Shown: positions 51,303 to 61,628, counted from the first letter of the stretch. The stretch is DNA of 64,000 nt from Pseudomonadales bacterium (GCA_023300545.1 JALZVT010000031.1:1-64000), one strand, 5' to 3'. The notes: a model not told the origin generated them from the sequence alone. A program made the numbers and translations.

Positions 51303-52148
51303 TTAAGGAACCCGACGCGGACTATCCACCAGTTTGGGGAAACTCCTACCGGCAAGTGCGACGCTCCGACGAGGAACGGCTCGCCAATCGGGTCTGATTG
51401 ACAGGCTTTTTTTCCGCATATGCATCAGCAAAATATTGCCAAGCGGCACGGGAGAGCGATGCACCAGTTCGCGCAGCCGGTCCCAGCGTGGCGCCTCAAA
51501 CGCGTCAGCAAAGAACGGTGGCCGATACAGCGCAAACTGCGGGGCAACAACGGTTTCGAAACCCAGCACATCCAACCAATCTTGCAACTGCATCGGACTG
51601 ATAAAGCGGCGCGGCCCATTGCGGCCCCAGCGGCAGATCGAAAATGCCCCGTAGCGATTAAACGCACAGACGACCAATTGGCCGCCAGGTTGCAGAACTC
51701 GTGTGGCTTCGCGCAGAGCCGCACGCGGGTCCCGGGAAAGTTCCAGCGTATGGTGGATCACCATGGCATCAATGCAGCCATTGCGCAGCGGAATCTCTTC
51801 CAGCGTGCTGCTAAAACACGACATGTCATCGAGGCGCATACCCGTAGGGCTGGGTTCAAACGCCGCGGCATTTACGCCGCCAGGTGCTACCTGGGAATTA
51901 TTAAATATTCGATGCCTCACCATGCAGCGCTTAGACAGGTCGGCCGTGCTGGCACTGACACCAGACCACAGCAAGGTATCACCATGCATCCGTCGGACCG
52001 CTTTCTCGAGCAGGCCGTTTTCTTCGGTGAGAATGGTTTGTCCGAGCGTTGAATTTAGCCACGCCGATGCTTGGCCCACGGATCCGGCACGGCCATTTGC
52101 CCCAGAATCAGGAGGAGGACGTTTGCCTGAATTGTCGATTGAATGCAT
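51303..52148 (-). CDS. Class I SAM-dependent methyltransferase, substrate unknown
   Basis: A 281-residue methyltransferase that commonly sits between rnhA and gloB/mltD in gammaproteobacteria. The fold is visible in the post-I acidic segment and LEEIPLRNGCIDAMVIHHTLELSRDPRAALREATRVLQPGGQLVVCAFN. The motif I glycine loop is degenerate (LLWSGVSASTADLSKRC), where a canonical G-x-G-x-G is absent. The first 35 residues look disordered. A strong AGGAGG lies 7 nt before the ATG at 52148. The gloB gene often found next to it is missing here; mltD is directly divergent. Confidence 0.8.
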   Translation of the reverse strand: MHSIDNSGKRPPPDSGANGRAGSVGQASAWLNSTLGQTILTEENGLLEKAVRRMHGDTLLWSGVSASTADLSKRCMVRHRIFNNSQVAPGGVNAAAFEPSPTGMRLDDMSCFSSTLEEIPLRNGCIDAMVIHHTLELSRDPRAALREATRVLQPGGQLVVCAFNRYGAFSICRWGRNGPRRFISPMQLQDWLDVLGFETVVAPQFALYRPPFFADAFEAPRWDRLRELVHRSPVPLGNILLMHMRKKSLSIRPDWRAVPRRSVALAGRSFPKLVDSPRRVP

Positions 52149-52281
52149 TGTTCACCCTCCTAACAGTTAAACGCTGCGCAGCCGCTATATCGCGCGTGAG
52201 CGGCACCCAACGGAAAACTGCGTTCTGCGTCATTACATTCTAACCCAGGGCAGAGCGACTGCGACGCTCCCGGCTCTCATC

Positions 52282-53769
52282 ATGGCGCTAATGCTAGCAG
52301 CTAGCTTGCCTTCAAGCGCCTACGAACCCCCGGTCAAGGAGCTGAACACCAGCCCGTTTGAGAGCGAAGCTGCGCCCCCCATCTACCCACAGCTGGTTGT
52401 TCGACAAGAGCCGTGGAAGGCCTCTGCAGAGCCCCTGTGGCCGCTGGTTCAGCAGCGCATGCAACTCGATCATCAACTGGATCGAAAACGGGTTAAGCAG
52501 GAGATCGCGTGGCTGCGCAAACACCCCGATTTTCTGCAACGGCTGACCCCGCGCTTCGAGCTTTATGCCCCCTTCATTTTTCGCGAAATAGAGCGGCGCA
52601 ACTTGCCAGCAGAGATTCTGTTTGTCGCTGTCATCGAAAGCGCACTGGATCCCTTTGCCTTCTCCCCCGGCGGCGCTGCCGGGCTGTGGCAGTTTATGCC
52701 CGCCACCGCCAATCGATTTGATCTAAAAACAGACTGGTGGGCTGATGAACGCCGGGATCCCGCTTTGGCCACCATCGCGGCCCTCGACTACCTCGAATTG
52801 CTCTACCGACGGTTCGACGATTGGTATCTGGCAATTGCTGCCTACAACGCCGGCGAAGGCCGGATCAGCAAAGCAGTGCGTCGCGCCGGCCACAGAGATT
52901 TCTTCACGCTGCGCATACCCAAAGAAACGGCTGGCTACATCCCGCGCCTGCTCGCCTTTGCTGCCGTCTTCAAAGAGCCGGAAAAGTACAATCTGAGTTT
53001 GCCCTTTGTCTCGGCCGACGTGAGTCTGCAATTGGTCGAGACCGGCAGCCAACTCGACCTTACCCGCGCGGCCACAGCGCTCAACGTTACCGTCGACAAA
53101 CTTTACGAGTGGAACCCTGGGCTCAATCAATGGGCAACACACCCCAAAGGGCCGCATCGCTTGCTGGTCTCACAACTGCAGCGCGATGCACAGGCACTAC
53201 TGGATGGCATACCCCCGAGCGAACGGTTGCGCTGGCAGCGCCACAACGTTCGCGCTGGGGATACGCTGGGGCAGTTGGCCCAGCGTCACAACACCGATAT
53301 TGGCATGCTGATGCGCGCCAATAATCTACCCACCCATGTGATTCAGGTGGGCGACTCTCTGTTGATTCCAACCGGCAACCGCGGCGCTGATCACGACGAC
53401 ACCGAGCGTGTCCTGCCCGCTAGACGCCGGGGCATTGGTAAAAAAAGCTACCGGGTGGTGCGCGGCGATACCCTGTCCGAAATCGCGGAACGCTTTGGCG
53501 TATCACTGCGTACGCTGCTACGGCTGAACCAGACGGCCCCGAAACAAACTCTTCGGGTGGGGCAACGGCTGGTCATCCCCGCACCCACAGCCGGCATCGT
53601 CAAAGAGATCAACTACAAGGTCAGACAAGGCGACTCACTGTCGCGCATTGCCCAACGGTTTAACGTAACAACCCAACAAATACGCGGCTGGAATGAGCTC
53701 GATCTGGCAAAATACCTGCAACCTGGACAACGGTTGCGTCTTTATGTCGACCTCACTGCTACCCACTAA
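52282..53769 (+). CDS. mltD: Membrane-bound lytic transglycosylase D with three LysM repeats
   Basis: Cleaves peptidoglycan glycan strands. The product is 495 residues from ATG 52282. The SLT domain (about 95-245) has the catalytic Glu in FVAVIESALDPFAFSPGGAAGLWQFMPATA and the late YLAIAAYNAGEGRISKA. Three LysM modules lie near 316-360, 388-433 and 440-488. The start is odd: at 52282 it lacks a basic n-region and a ribosome-binding site. The frame stays open upstream, and a CTG at 52225 with GGAA 9 nt before it would give a full signal peptide. It overlaps the following lipoprotein gene by 26 bp. Confidence 0.92.
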   Translation: MALMLAASLPSSAYEPPVKELNTSPFESEAAPPIYPQLVVRQEPWKASAEPLWPLVQQRMQLDHQLDRKRVKQEIAWLRKHPDFLQRLTPRFELYAPFIFREIERRNLPAEILFVAVIESALDPFAFSPGGAAGLWQFMPATANRFDLKTDWWADERRDPALATIAALDYLELLYRRFDDWYLAIAAYNAGEGRISKAVRRAGHRDFFTLRIPKETAGYIPRLLAFAAVFKEPEKYNLSLPFVSADVSLQLVETGSQLDLTRAATALNVTVDKLYEWNPGLNQWATHPKGPHRLLVSQLQRDAQALLDGIPPSERLRWQRHNVRAGDTLGQLAQRHNTDIGMLMRANNLPTHVIQVGDSLLIPTGNRGADHDDTERVLPARRRGIGKKSYRVVRGDTLSEIAERFGVSLRTLLRLNQTAPKQTLRVGQRLVIPAPTAGIVKEINYKVRQGDSLSRIAQRFNVTTQQIRGWNELDLAKYLQPGQRLRLYVDLTATH

Positions 53770-55030
53770 CAAGCGCAAGGCGCTTGGCATCTATTTTTAT
53801 ACGACAGCGCTCCTTGTCAGCACAGGCTTTCTGACCGCCTGCGGCGCAAACGGGATAGCCACAACGAGCGAGCGTGAACGCGCAACAATAGCTAGCCACT
53901 CAAGCGCTCAGCCAACGCCTGAAAACGCCTACCGGCGGCGCTATTTGCAGGGTAATAGCCGGCACGGCTGGGAACCCGGCCAACTCGGCAAGCCCGAAGA
54001 ATTCTGGAACCGCCGAGCCGATCGACTACCGGTGAATCCCGAATCAGCCGCGGTGACACGTTATCTCTCAGAGGTGTCTCGTAAGGACCCGAAAGACCCC
54101 GGCAGCGAGTTCTTCGGCCAGTTCGATCTGGGTAAAAAAGCCAAGGGCGAGAATTATTCGTTTCATATCCTCGAGTCTGACTCGAGCACACCGCGTTACG
54201 ACTTTACTCTCCGCCTCACTAAAAACGGCTACCCGGCAGATGAGTTTTACGCGCCACATTGCGACCGTATCGCGATGCCCGTCCCCCCCAACGGTCGAAT
54301 TCAGGGTGAGGCCGACTATCGCTGCACGGGCGATGGCGACTGCCATCTCTATGTGGTCGATGCGCAGAGCGGTCGCCTGTACGAACAATGGCGCGCTGAT
54401 AACCCCGGCTCGAACAAACGTGAGTATGCGGGGGGCTGCACTAACGTGTGGGACCTCAGCGTGCCGCAGGCAGACGATCTACGCGGGCTGTCTTGCACCT
54501 CGGCCAATGCCGCGGGCCTGCCCTATATTCCGCTGCTGGTGACCCCAGGTGAGATCAAGGCTGGGGTCATTCGTCATGCGCTTGCCTTCACACTGCCCAA
54601 CGGTTGGGTTGAGCGCGATACTTACGCCCGCCCGGCCACCCACAACCCCTTGTCGAACCGAAATTGGGGACCAGCCGCCGAAGCCGCCGGACAGCCTATG
54701 CGCTATGGCTCGCACTTCCGCCTCGACCAGGGCTTTCGTATCTCTCCCCAGTGGCCCGCGTCATTGCGCGTGATACTGCAGGCGCTGAAAGACTACGGCA
54801 TGTACCACATCGACGGCGGGCCTAGAATGATCATCACCAGCAACGATGCCTTTTCTGAGCACAGCTGGAACGATGCAGACATCGCTCTGAACCCGTACGA
54901 CATGACAAGTATCGCCAAGCTGTCCTGGGAAAACTTCGAACTGGTGTCTGCTGAAGGCGCGGTTGGTTCGATGACTAGAAAGGTGTGTCAACGCAAGACT
55001 CAGGTCGAAAAAGCGCAGGATGTTAGATAA
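53744..55030 (+). CDS. Secreted lipoprotein of an uncharacterised conserved family
   Basis: A 428-residue protein whose lipobox LTAC (Cys at about 33, after a hydrophobic core GIYFYTTALLVSTGF) predicts lipidation. The mature domain carries CHLYVVDAQSGRLYEQW, CTSANAAGLPYIPLLVTPGEIKAGVIRHALAFTL and MRYGSHFRLDQGF, then LRVILQALKDYGMYHIDGG. I recall this set of motifs in an unnamed family of secreted proteins from actinomycetes, acidobacteria and others, of unknown function. It may act on or bind the cell wall, given the overlap with mltD. ATG 53744 is preferred over the upstream start at 53693. It has no nearby homolog in the window. Confidence 0.7.
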   Translation: MSTSLLPTNKRKALGIYFYTTALLVSTGFLTACGANGIATTSERERATIASHSSAQPTPENAYRRRYLQGNSRHGWEPGQLGKPEEFWNRRADRLPVNPESAAVTRYLSEVSRKDPKDPGSEFFGQFDLGKKAKGENYSFHILESDSSTPRYDFTLRLTKNGYPADEFYAPHCDRIAMPVPPNGRIQGEADYRCTGDGDCHLYVVDAQSGRLYEQWRADNPGSNKREYAGGCTNVWDLSVPQADDLRGLSCTSANAAGLPYIPLLVTPGEIKAGVIRHALAFTLPNGWVERDTYARPATHNPLSNRNWGPAAEAAGQPMRYGSHFRLDQGFRISPQWPASLRVILQALKDYGMYHIDGGPRMIITSNDAFSEHSWNDADIALNPYDMTSIAKLSWENFELVSAEGAVGSMTRKVCQRKTQVEKAQDVR

Positions 55031-55035
55031 CCGCT

Positions 55036-55059
55036 GGGGTCAGAATTAATTCTGACCCC
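55036..55059. repeat. GGGGTCAGAATT palindrome, copy 4 (terminator-like)
   Basis: A perfect 24-bp palindrome identical to copy 1, starting 5 bp after the lipoprotein stop and 41 bp before the ppiD stop, again between convergent genes. Confidence 0.85.
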
Positions 55060-55100
55060 TCAAATAAAATCGCGCTAAGCCCCAATCCTCTCCCAATCCT

Positions 55101-57005
55101 CTAGAGCAAGCGCCGAATAGACGCTGTTTCACGCAGTGTCTGTTGAAAGCCAGAAAATTCAAGATCAGAACTCAGCCGGGTGATCTGATTCTTGACGGCT
55201 GCCAGTTCACTGTCGGTGAGCGTACCCTTTGAGCCATCTCTGACCGCGCTCACAACAACCAACGCCCGATCGCCATTAGCAAGAGTAGCCAGCCCTGCCG
55301 AACGGCCGCCTTCTGCTGGCCGATTGACCTCAAAAGCCTTCTGTACAATTTCTCGAGGGGCACCGGGCTGCTGGCGCCGCGAGCGCTCAATGCGAGCCCA
55401 CTTCAGTCCAGCCTCATCAGCAATGGCGGTTGTTGCAGCACCTTCAAGCAAGCGCGCATACAGTGTTGCCGCCTGGCTCTCGATGGCGAGTTCTGCAGCA
55501 TCCGATTTGAGCTTGGCAACAATGACCGGACGTACTTCGCTGAGCGGCTTTCTAGCGGGCTGTTGTTGCTCCGTCACGCGCATCACAACCACCGAGTCGT
55601 CTGCGAGACGAATAGCTGGCGAATTGTAGCGGTCGTCAAGCACTTCAGTTTCAAACGCAGTGTTGCGTAGCGTCGCATCAGAAAAAATGCCGGCGCCATT
55701 GCTGCGACTAATGCCTGTTGCGGTTTGCAACTCAAGTCCAAATTCGCTGACCAGTTCGGCAAGGGAACCGCTCTCGCTATCACGGGAGGCCTCGTCCATT
55801 TTGGTCTGCAACTCGCTCAAACTGAGCAGGGCTGCTGAGCGGATTGCCTGGTTTTTAAGCAGTTCTTGTTGACTGGAAAAATCGGGATAACTGGTTTGTT
55901 CGCTATCAACCAGACTGATCAGATGCACGCCAAACTCGGTCACCACCGGGTCGGAGACGTCACCGACAGACAGGCCAAACAGGGCTTCCTCGAACGGTCC
56001 CACATAAACGCCCTTACCAGCAAAGCCCAGATCGCCCCCGTTGTCTTTTGACCCTAGATCCGTAGACAACTCGGCCGCCAATTGAGCGAACGACTCGCCC
56101 GCAGCAAGTCGCGCCTTTGCGCCGTTAACCACAGCAATCGCTGCTGCCTCGTCAACCTCTGAATCGACCTCAATCAAAATGTGCGAAGCGCGACGTCGCT
56201 CTTCCGGCTCAAATTCTGCTTTTGCGGCATCGTACTCAGCCTGCAGCATGTCTTGTGTCGGCGCGAACTGGTCATCACTGAGCAGCGTCGCGAGCGACTG
56301 ACGAATGTACTCAACAGCCACCGTCTCTTCGGTCATGTAGTCAGGAATATTGGCTTCGTAATCAGCATCAATCTCGTCATCGGAGATTTCCGCGGCCGCC
56401 TCCGCCACACTTTTTGCGACGGTCAGATAGGCGATATCTCTAGTTTGCCCAAACAATGCGGCGGCCTGCTCGAGCTCCCAGTCAAACAGCACGGGTGTCG
56501 CACCAAAGCCCTCGCTCAGTTGACGCTGCACCAGCGAACCGGCTGTAAGCTCTTTGAAACGCACCGGTGTTAAACCGTTCTGCGAGAGCAACATGCGGTA
56601 AGTGTCGGGGTCGAACTCGCCATCAATTTGAAAATTTGGATCTGTTGTAAGGCTTTTGTCGACCTGATAGTCCGAGACAGCAAGGCCGATCTCGTCGGTC
56701 GCCTGCTCGAGCAATTTCTGCTCTACCAGCATGTCGAGCGAGGAGCCCTGTAGCAGCGCTGGATCAATCAGGTCGGGGTCTGCGTTGTCGCCAAACTGGG
56801 CGAGCATCTGGCGTCGACGACGCTCAACAAAGGCGTCGAGTTCCGTGCGGTATATCTCTGCGCCATTCACTTTCGCCGCTGATGGATTCGAATTATCAAA
56901 AAAGTTGAACGCCCCAAAACCGAACGCGCAAAGCACAAAGATCAGTGAGCCAACGATAATTTTGAAAAACAGCGAATCACTTCGATCGCGCATTTCCATC
57001 AACAT
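55101..57005 (-). CDS. ppiD: Periplasmic folding chaperone / PPIase-like PpiD
   Basis: Inner-membrane-anchored chaperone near the SecYEG exit. The 634-residue product has an N-terminal anchor (FFKIIVGSLIFVLCAFGFGAF, about 13-33), a SurA-type N-terminal chaperone region, and one parvulin domain (about 275-365: RASHILIEVDS, LAAELSTDLGSKDNGGDLGFAGKG, and FGVHLISLVD). A C-terminal region follows. The MLMEM start at 57005 could also be two codons later. It lies downstream of hupB, in the usual lon-hupB-ppiD order. Confidence 0.93.
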   Translation of the reverse strand: MLMEMRDRSDSLFFKIIVGSLIFVLCAFGFGAFNFFDNSNPSAAKVNGAEIYRTELDAFVERRRRQMLAQFGDNADPDLIDPALLQGSSLDMLVEQKLLEQATDEIGLAVSDYQVDKSLTTDPNFQIDGEFDPDTYRMLLSQNGLTPVRFKELTAGSLVQRQLSEGFGATPVLFDWELEQAAALFGQTRDIAYLTVAKSVAEAAAEISDDEIDADYEANIPDYMTEETVAVEYIRQSLATLLSDDQFAPTQDMLQAEYDAAKAEFEPEERRRASHILIEVDSEVDEAAAIAVVNGAKARLAAGESFAQLAAELSTDLGSKDNGGDLGFAGKGVYVGPFEEALFGLSVGDVSDPVVTEFGVHLISLVDSEQTSYPDFSSQQELLKNQAIRSAALLSLSELQTKMDEASRDSESGSLAELVSEFGLELQTATGISRSNGAGIFSDATLRNTAFETEVLDDRYNSPAIRLADDSVVVMRVTEQQQPARKPLSEVRPVIVAKLKSDAAELAIESQAATLYARLLEGAATTAIADEAGLKWARIERSRRQQPGAPREIVQKAFEVNRPAEGGRSAGLATLANGDRALVVVSAVRDGSKGTLTDSELAAVKNQITRLSSDLEFSGFQQTLRETASIRRLL

Positions 57006-57178
57006 GCAGAACTACCCCAGAATCAAGTTGGGCGCCCTAAAGCGCCCAGCAAAAAAATAAATCGTATTGTGTTTTTGGTGCCGACTTAGAGCGGCCCTAT
57101 CTCGCAACGAAGCTTGGCGTAGTTCGCAGGGGGCACCGTAGAACGTGCCTCGAGCGACTAGCGCCAGCTCCGAGGATC

Positions 57179-57206
57179 ACGGCAAGGCTTCGAAAAGCCT
57201 CGCCGT
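57179..57206 (-). terminator. Hairpin after hupB
   Basis: ACGGC-a-AGGCTT and AAGCCT-c-GCCGT form an 11-bp stem with one mismatch around a CGAA tetraloop, 16 bp beyond the hupB stop. There is no U-run after it, so it could be an attenuating or stabilising structure rather than a full terminator. The remaining part of the 57006-57222 gap shows no gene. Confidence 0.55.
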
Positions 57207-57222
57207 TAGTCTCTGTTTGGCG

Positions 57223-57498
57223 TTAGCCGTTCAGAGCGTCTTTCAGCGCTTTGCCCGGCTTGAAGGCCGGCACTTTGGCGGCCGCAATTTCCAGCGGCTC
57301 GCCGGTGCGTGGATTGCGGCCCGTGCGTGCGGCCCGTTCGCGAACCATGAATGTACCAAAGCCTACCAATACAACAGGGTCTGCCTTTTGCAGAGACTTG
57401 GAAATGCCGTCAAGAGTCGCGTCGAGAGCGCGCGTCGCCGCAGCCTTAGAAATGTCTGCCGCTTCTGCGATCTCATCAACCAGTTCGTTTTTGTTCAC
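57223..57498 (-). CDS. hupB: DNA-binding protein HU-beta
   Basis: Nucleoid protein that bends DNA as a dimer. The 91-residue product begins [27 protein letters not shown] and contains the DBP signature [27 protein letters not shown], in which RNPRTG is the tip of the DNA-binding arm. It ends [12 protein letters not shown]. It lies 115 bp after lon and is probably transcribed from its own promoter too. IHF can be excluded by overall similarity and position after lon. Confidence 0.97.
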   Translation of the reverse strand: MNKNELVDEIAEAADISKAAATRALDATLDGISKSLQKADPVVLVGFGTFMVRERAARTGRNPRTGEPLEIAAAKVPAFKPGKALKDALNG

Positions 57499-57613
57499 TA
57501 TTGAACCTCAAGTGGAAAAGTAAAAATGGCCTCGCGAGCCAACGGCCGCGAGCTACCTCGAAAATCTACTGCGGCGTTATACCAATCGCCGTTGCCGCAA
57601 GCAATACCAAGCG

Positions 57614-60052
57614 TTAGTGCGGACTAACCGGCTGGTCCTTGCCGGCTGGCCCATTTTTCTTCTTCGAGACCGTCGCAACCGCCTCTGAATCGGTGCTGGT
57701 AGCGTCCTGTAAGCGGGCTACCGGCATGCGTTCAAGGGCAATTTCGAGCACTTGATCCATCCATTTCACAGGACAAATTGTTAGATTTTCCTTGACGTTA
57801 TCGGGTATTTCTTTCAAATCACGTTCATTCTCGAACGGTATGATGACGGTTCGAATTCCACCGCGATGGGCTGCCAGCAATTTCTCTTTCAAACCGCCAA
57901 TTGGCAGCACTTGGCCACGCAAAGTTATTTCTCCGGTCATCGCCACATCTGCTCGCACGGGAATACCTGCCAGCACCGAAACCATCGCGGTACACATGCC
58001 AATTCCGGCGCTAGGACCGTCTTTCGGCGTTGCGCCTTCAGGCACGTGAATGTGAATATCGCGAACTTCGTGGAAATCCGCGTCGATGCCCAGAACTTCA
58101 GCCCGGCTGCGCACGAACGTCAGAGCCGCCTGAATAGACTCCTGCATGACGTCACCCAATGACCCTGTTTTGGTCTGCCTGCCCTTCCCAGGCACGCTCA
58201 CAGCCTCGATGCTAAGGAGTTCGCCACCCACCGATGTCCAAGCAAGCCCTGTCACAATGCCGACCTGATTGGTCTCTTCTGCTAGCCCGTAGCTGTATCT
58301 ACGCACGCCGTTGTAGTGCTCGATCAGATCCGCATCGATCACCGAATTGGCCGTATCTTTGTCGAGCGCTTGTTCAGTCACAATCTTGCGGCAGAGTTTT
58401 GCAACCTCACGCTCCAGACCGCGCACACCCGCTTCTCGGGTGTAATAGCGCACCAGTTGTAGCAGCGCAGCGTCGTCGATGGCGAGCTCGGCAGATTTCA
58501 AGCCATTTTGCTTTTTCTGCTTGGGCACCAGATAGCGTGACGCAATATTCAACTTCTCGTCTTCGGTGTAACCCGGCAAGCGGATCACTTCCATCCGATC
58601 AAGCAGCGCTGGCGGGATATTCATCGAGTTGGATGTGCAGACAAAAAACACGTCCGACAGATCGTAGTCTACTTCGAGATAATGATCGTTAAATGCATGA
58701 TTTTGCTCAGGATCTAAAACCTCGAGAAGGGCTGAAGCAGGATCGCCTCGCATGTCCATACCCATCTTGTCGATCTCATCAAGCAAGAACAGCGGATTGC
58801 GCACGCCCACTTTTGACAGCTTCTGCACCACCTTGCCCGGCATGGAACCAATGTAGGTACGTCGGTGCCCACGAATTTCAGCCTCGTCTCTAACGCCACC
58901 CAGCGCCATACGCACAAACTGGCGATTGGTGGCCCGAGCAATGGATTCGCCCAGGGACGTCTTACCGACGCCCGGCGGGCCCACCAGACAGAGCACAGAG
59001 CCCTTCACGCGCTTTACGCGGGACTGCACGGCAAGGTACTCAATGATGCGCTCTTTCACGTCCTCGAGGCCGTAATGGTCAGCATCGAGGATATCTTGAG
59101 CTTGCCGCAGATCCCGGCGAATCTTGCTCTTCTTTTTCCAAGGCACGCTGACCAGCCAGTCGAGATAGCTGCGCACAACCGTCGCCTCGGCCGACATCGG
59201 CGACATCGCCTTGAGTTTGCTCAGCTCACCCTTCGCCTTTTCTTTGGCTTCCTTTGGCAGGCCGTTCTCTTCAATCTGCCGGGCGAGTTCGTCTATCTCG
59301 CTGGGCGCATCGTCCAGATCACCCAATTCTTTTTGAATCGCCTTCATCTGCTCGTTCAGATAGTACTCGCGCTGAGACTTTTCCATCTGCTTCTTAACAC
59401 GGCCACGAATCTTCTTTTCCATTCGGAACAGATCAATTTCGCTTTCCATGAGCCCCAGCAGCAAGTCCATCCGCGGCTCAAACTCAGATGCCTCAAGCAC
59501 TTTCTGACGATCTTCAAGGCCAAGTGAAAGCTGCGCCGCAATCGTATCAATCAGGCGCCCCGGGTCATCGATACTCGCAAGCGATGACATCACCTCTTGC
59601 GGAATCTTTTTTGACACTTTGACGTACTTTTCGAGTTGACTGGTGAGTGAACGCACCATGCCTTCCCGATCCCGATCTTCAACCGTCGGCTCGGGAATCA
59701 AGGCCACCTGAGCCGTGAGGTAGTTCGCCTCATCAGCCAGCGCGACAACCTGGGCTCGGGAACCACCTTCTACCAAAACCTTCACGGTGCCATCAGGCAG
59801 TTTCAACAACTGCAACAGCGTGGCGACCGTGCCCACATCAAATAGATCTTGCTGCTCAGGCTTCTCACTATCAGGGTCACGCTTGGCGACCAGCAACACC
59901 TGCTTGTCTTTTGCCATAGCGGCTTCCAGCGCCGCAATCGAGCTCTCGGTACCGACAAACAGTGGGTGCACGCCATGCGGATATACCACCATGTCACGCA
60001 GGGGCAATACCGGTACCCAATCTGCAACGGCCTGCTCTTGTGAATCACTCAT
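57614..60052 (-). CDS. lon: ATP-dependent protease Lon
   Basis: Cytoplasmic AAA+ serine protease for misfolded and regulatory proteins. The 812-residue product has the LAN substrate domain ([12 protein letters not shown] near the start), a coiled-coil region, Walker [10 protein letters not shown] (about 360), and a C-terminal protease with the Ser-Lys dyad: Ser in [10 protein letters not shown] and Lys in [15 protein letters not shown] sigma-32-type promoter lies about 145 bp upstream. The order clpP-clpX-lon-hupB-ppiD is the classical one. Confidence 0.97.
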   Translation of the reverse strand: MSDSQEQAVADWVPVLPLRDMVVYPHGVHPLFVGTESSIAALEAAMAKDKQVLLVAKRDPDSEKPEQQDLFDVGTVATLLQLLKLPDGTVKVLVEGGSRAQVVALADEANYLTAQVALIPEPTVEDRDREGMVRSLTSQLEKYVKVSKKIPQEVMSSLASIDDPGRLIDTIAAQLSLGLEDRQKVLEASEFEPRMDLLLGLMESEIDLFRMEKKIRGRVKKQMEKSQREYYLNEQMKAIQKELGDLDDAPSEIDELARQIEENGLPKEAKEKAKGELSKLKAMSPMSAEATVVRSYLDWLVSVPWKKKSKIRRDLRQAQDILDADHYGLEDVKERIIEYLAVQSRVKRVKGSVLCLVGPPGVGKTSLGESIARATNRQFVRMALGGVRDEAEIRGHRRTYIGSMPGKVVQKLSKVGVRNPLFLLDEIDKMGMDMRGDPASALLEVLDPEQNHAFNDHYLEVDYDLSDVFFVCTSNSMNIPPALLDRMEVIRLPGYTEDEKLNIASRYLVPKQKKQNGLKSAELAIDDAALLQLVRYYTREAGVRGLEREVAKLCRKIVTEQALDKDTANSVIDADLIEHYNGVRRYSYGLAEETNQVGIVTGLAWTSVGGELLSIEAVSVPGKGRQTKTGSLGDVMQESIQAALTFVRSRAEVLGIDADFHEVRDIHIHVPEGATPKDGPSAGIGMCTAMVSVLAGIPVRADVAMTGEITLRGQVLPIGGLKEKLLAAHRGGIRTVIIPFENERDLKEIPDNVKENLTICPVKWMDQVLEIALERMPVARLQDATSTDSEAVATVSKKKNGPAGKDQPVSPH

Positions 60053-60197
60053 CAGTTAAAACTCCCAGCGGCTCGGCGCACGTGTTGAGGCACCAAACTA
60101 GAAAAACAAACGCCAATCGGTTGCTGCAAGAAGTATAGGTCACACAGCAACGCACAACCTGCTGTTACGGGACAGTTGGTTTGACGGGTAGGAATGG

Positions 60198-60225
60198 ATA
60201 TGGGGGCATCTTGTCGATTAACAAG
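60198..60225 (-). promoter_or_regulatory. Heat-shock (sigma-32) promoter of lon
   Basis: On the minus strand CTTGTTA (60219-60225) and CCCCATAT (60198-60205) are separated by 13 bp. The -10 is a perfect match to the RpoH form CCCCATNT and the -35 keeps the CTTG core. It lies in the 234-bp clpX-lon gap, about 145 bp before the lon ATG. The rest of the gap holds no gene. Confidence 0.75.
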
Positions 60226-60286
60226 CCCGCGGATGGGTATTCTTAACAGCCGCCCGTACAGAGCGGGCGACTGCCGCGCGGCTAGC

Positions 60287-61570
60287 CTACTCTTCGGGGG
60301 CCGCTTTTGCCTGATCGACATTTTCGTAGATCAACATGGGCTCACTTTCGCCCTTGATCACGCTCTCATCAATCACAACCTTGCTGACACCGTCCGTTGA
60401 GGGCAGGTCGTACATGGTTTGGAGCAGAACCGCTTCTAAAATGGAGCGAAGTCCGCGAGCACCGGTCTTGCGTTCCATAGCCTTGTGGGCCACCGCACGG
60501 AGCGCATCTTCACGGAAGTCGACGTCTACGCCTTCCATTTCGAACAGCTTGGTGAACTGCTTGGTGAGCGAGTTCTTTGGCTCGGTCAAGATCTGGATCA
60601 GCGCGCCTGTATCGAGCTCTTCGAGCGTTGCCACAACGGGCAGCCGACCGACAAACTCAGGGATCAAGCCGTATTTGATCAGATCTTCTGGCTCTACTCG
60701 ACGTAAGGTCTCGCCGATGTTGGTTTTGTCCTCTTCGCTCTTCACCTCGGCACCGAAGCCGATGCCGCTTTTGTCGGACCGATCGTTGATGACTTTGTCG
60801 AGGCCCGCAAAGGCGCCACCACAGATAAAGAGGATATTCGCCGTGTCGACCTGCAGGAATTCCTGCTGAGGATGCTTTCGGCCACCCTGGGGTGGTACCG
60901 AGGCGATAGTGCCTTCGATCAACTTCAACAGTGCCTGCTGCACACCCTCGCCCGAGACGTCACGGGTAATAGAGGGATTGTCAGATTTGCGTGAAATCTT
61001 GTCGATCTCATCAATATAGACAATACCGACCTGAGCACGATCAACATCGTAGTCGCACTTTTGCAGCAACTTTTGAATGATGTTCTCAACGTCTTCGCCG
61101 ACATAACCCGCCTCGGTCAGCGTGGTGGCGTCAGCGATCGTGAACGGCACATCGAGCAACCGTGCGAGGGTTTCTGCGAGCAGTGTCTTGCCGCAACCCG
61201 TTGGACCAATCAGCAATATGTTCGACTTGGACAGTTCCACGTCGTCTTTTTTGCCGTTGTAGTTAAGGCGCTTGTAGTGGTTATAAACCGCTACCGCGAG
61301 CACGCGCTTGGCGTGGGCCTGACCGATGACGTAATCATTCAGCGTGCCGTTAATTTCATGCGGCACAGGCAGCCGGGTTTCGCCGGTTGACTCGGTACTT
61401 TCCGCAACTTCTTCACGAATAATGTCATTGCAAAGTTCGACGCACTCATCGCATACAAAAACAGATGGACCTGCAATTAATTTGCGTACTTCGTGCTGAC
61501 TTTTTCCACAGAAAGAGCAATACAGCAATTTGCTGGAATCATCACCTTTTCCGCCTTGATCGTCCGCCAT
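60287..61570 (-). CDS. clpX: ClpX unfoldase subunit of ClpXP
   Basis: AAA+ unfoldase partner of ClpP. The 427-residue product has the N-terminal zinc-binding domain with Cys18, Cys21, Cys40 and Cys43 ([11 protein letters not shown] and [11 protein letters not shown]). Walker A is GPTGCGKT (122-129), Walker [11 protein letters not shown], and the ClpP-docking loop is SGIGFGAEV. It follows clpP by 177 bp. A sigma-32-like CTTGAAA lies upstream. Confidence 0.97.
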   Translation of the reverse strand: MADDQGGKGDDSSKLLYCSFCGKSQHEVRKLIAGPSVFVCDECVELCNDIIREEVAESTESTGETRLPVPHEINGTLNDYVIGQAHAKRVLAVAVYNHYKRLNYNGKKDDVELSKSNILLIGPTGCGKTLLAETLARLLDVPFTIADATTLTEAGYVGEDVENIIQKLLQKCDYDVDRAQVGIVYIDEIDKISRKSDNPSITRDVSGEGVQQALLKLIEGTIASVPPQGGRKHPQQEFLQVDTANILFICGGAFAGLDKVINDRSDKSGIGFGAEVKSEEDKTNIGETLRRVEPEDLIKYGLIPEFVGRLPVVATLEELDTGALIQILTEPKNSLTKQFTKLFEMEGVDVDFREDALRAVAHKAMERKTGARGLRSILEAVLLQTMYDLPSTDGVSKVVIDESVIKGESEPMLIYENVDQAKAAPEE

Positions 61571-61600
61571 AAAACCCTCAGATTACGTTTGCCTGCTTAC

Positions 61601-61628
61601 AGTGCTGGCATTGAGTCTATTTTTCAAG
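61601..61628 (-). promoter_or_regulatory. Possible heat-shock promoter before clpX
   Basis: A perfect RpoH-type -35, CTTGAAA (61622-61628 on the minus strand), lies 52 bp upstream of clpX. At 13-bp spacing the -10 position reads CCAGCACT, only a partial match to CCCCATNT, so the call is weak. Confidence 0.35.
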
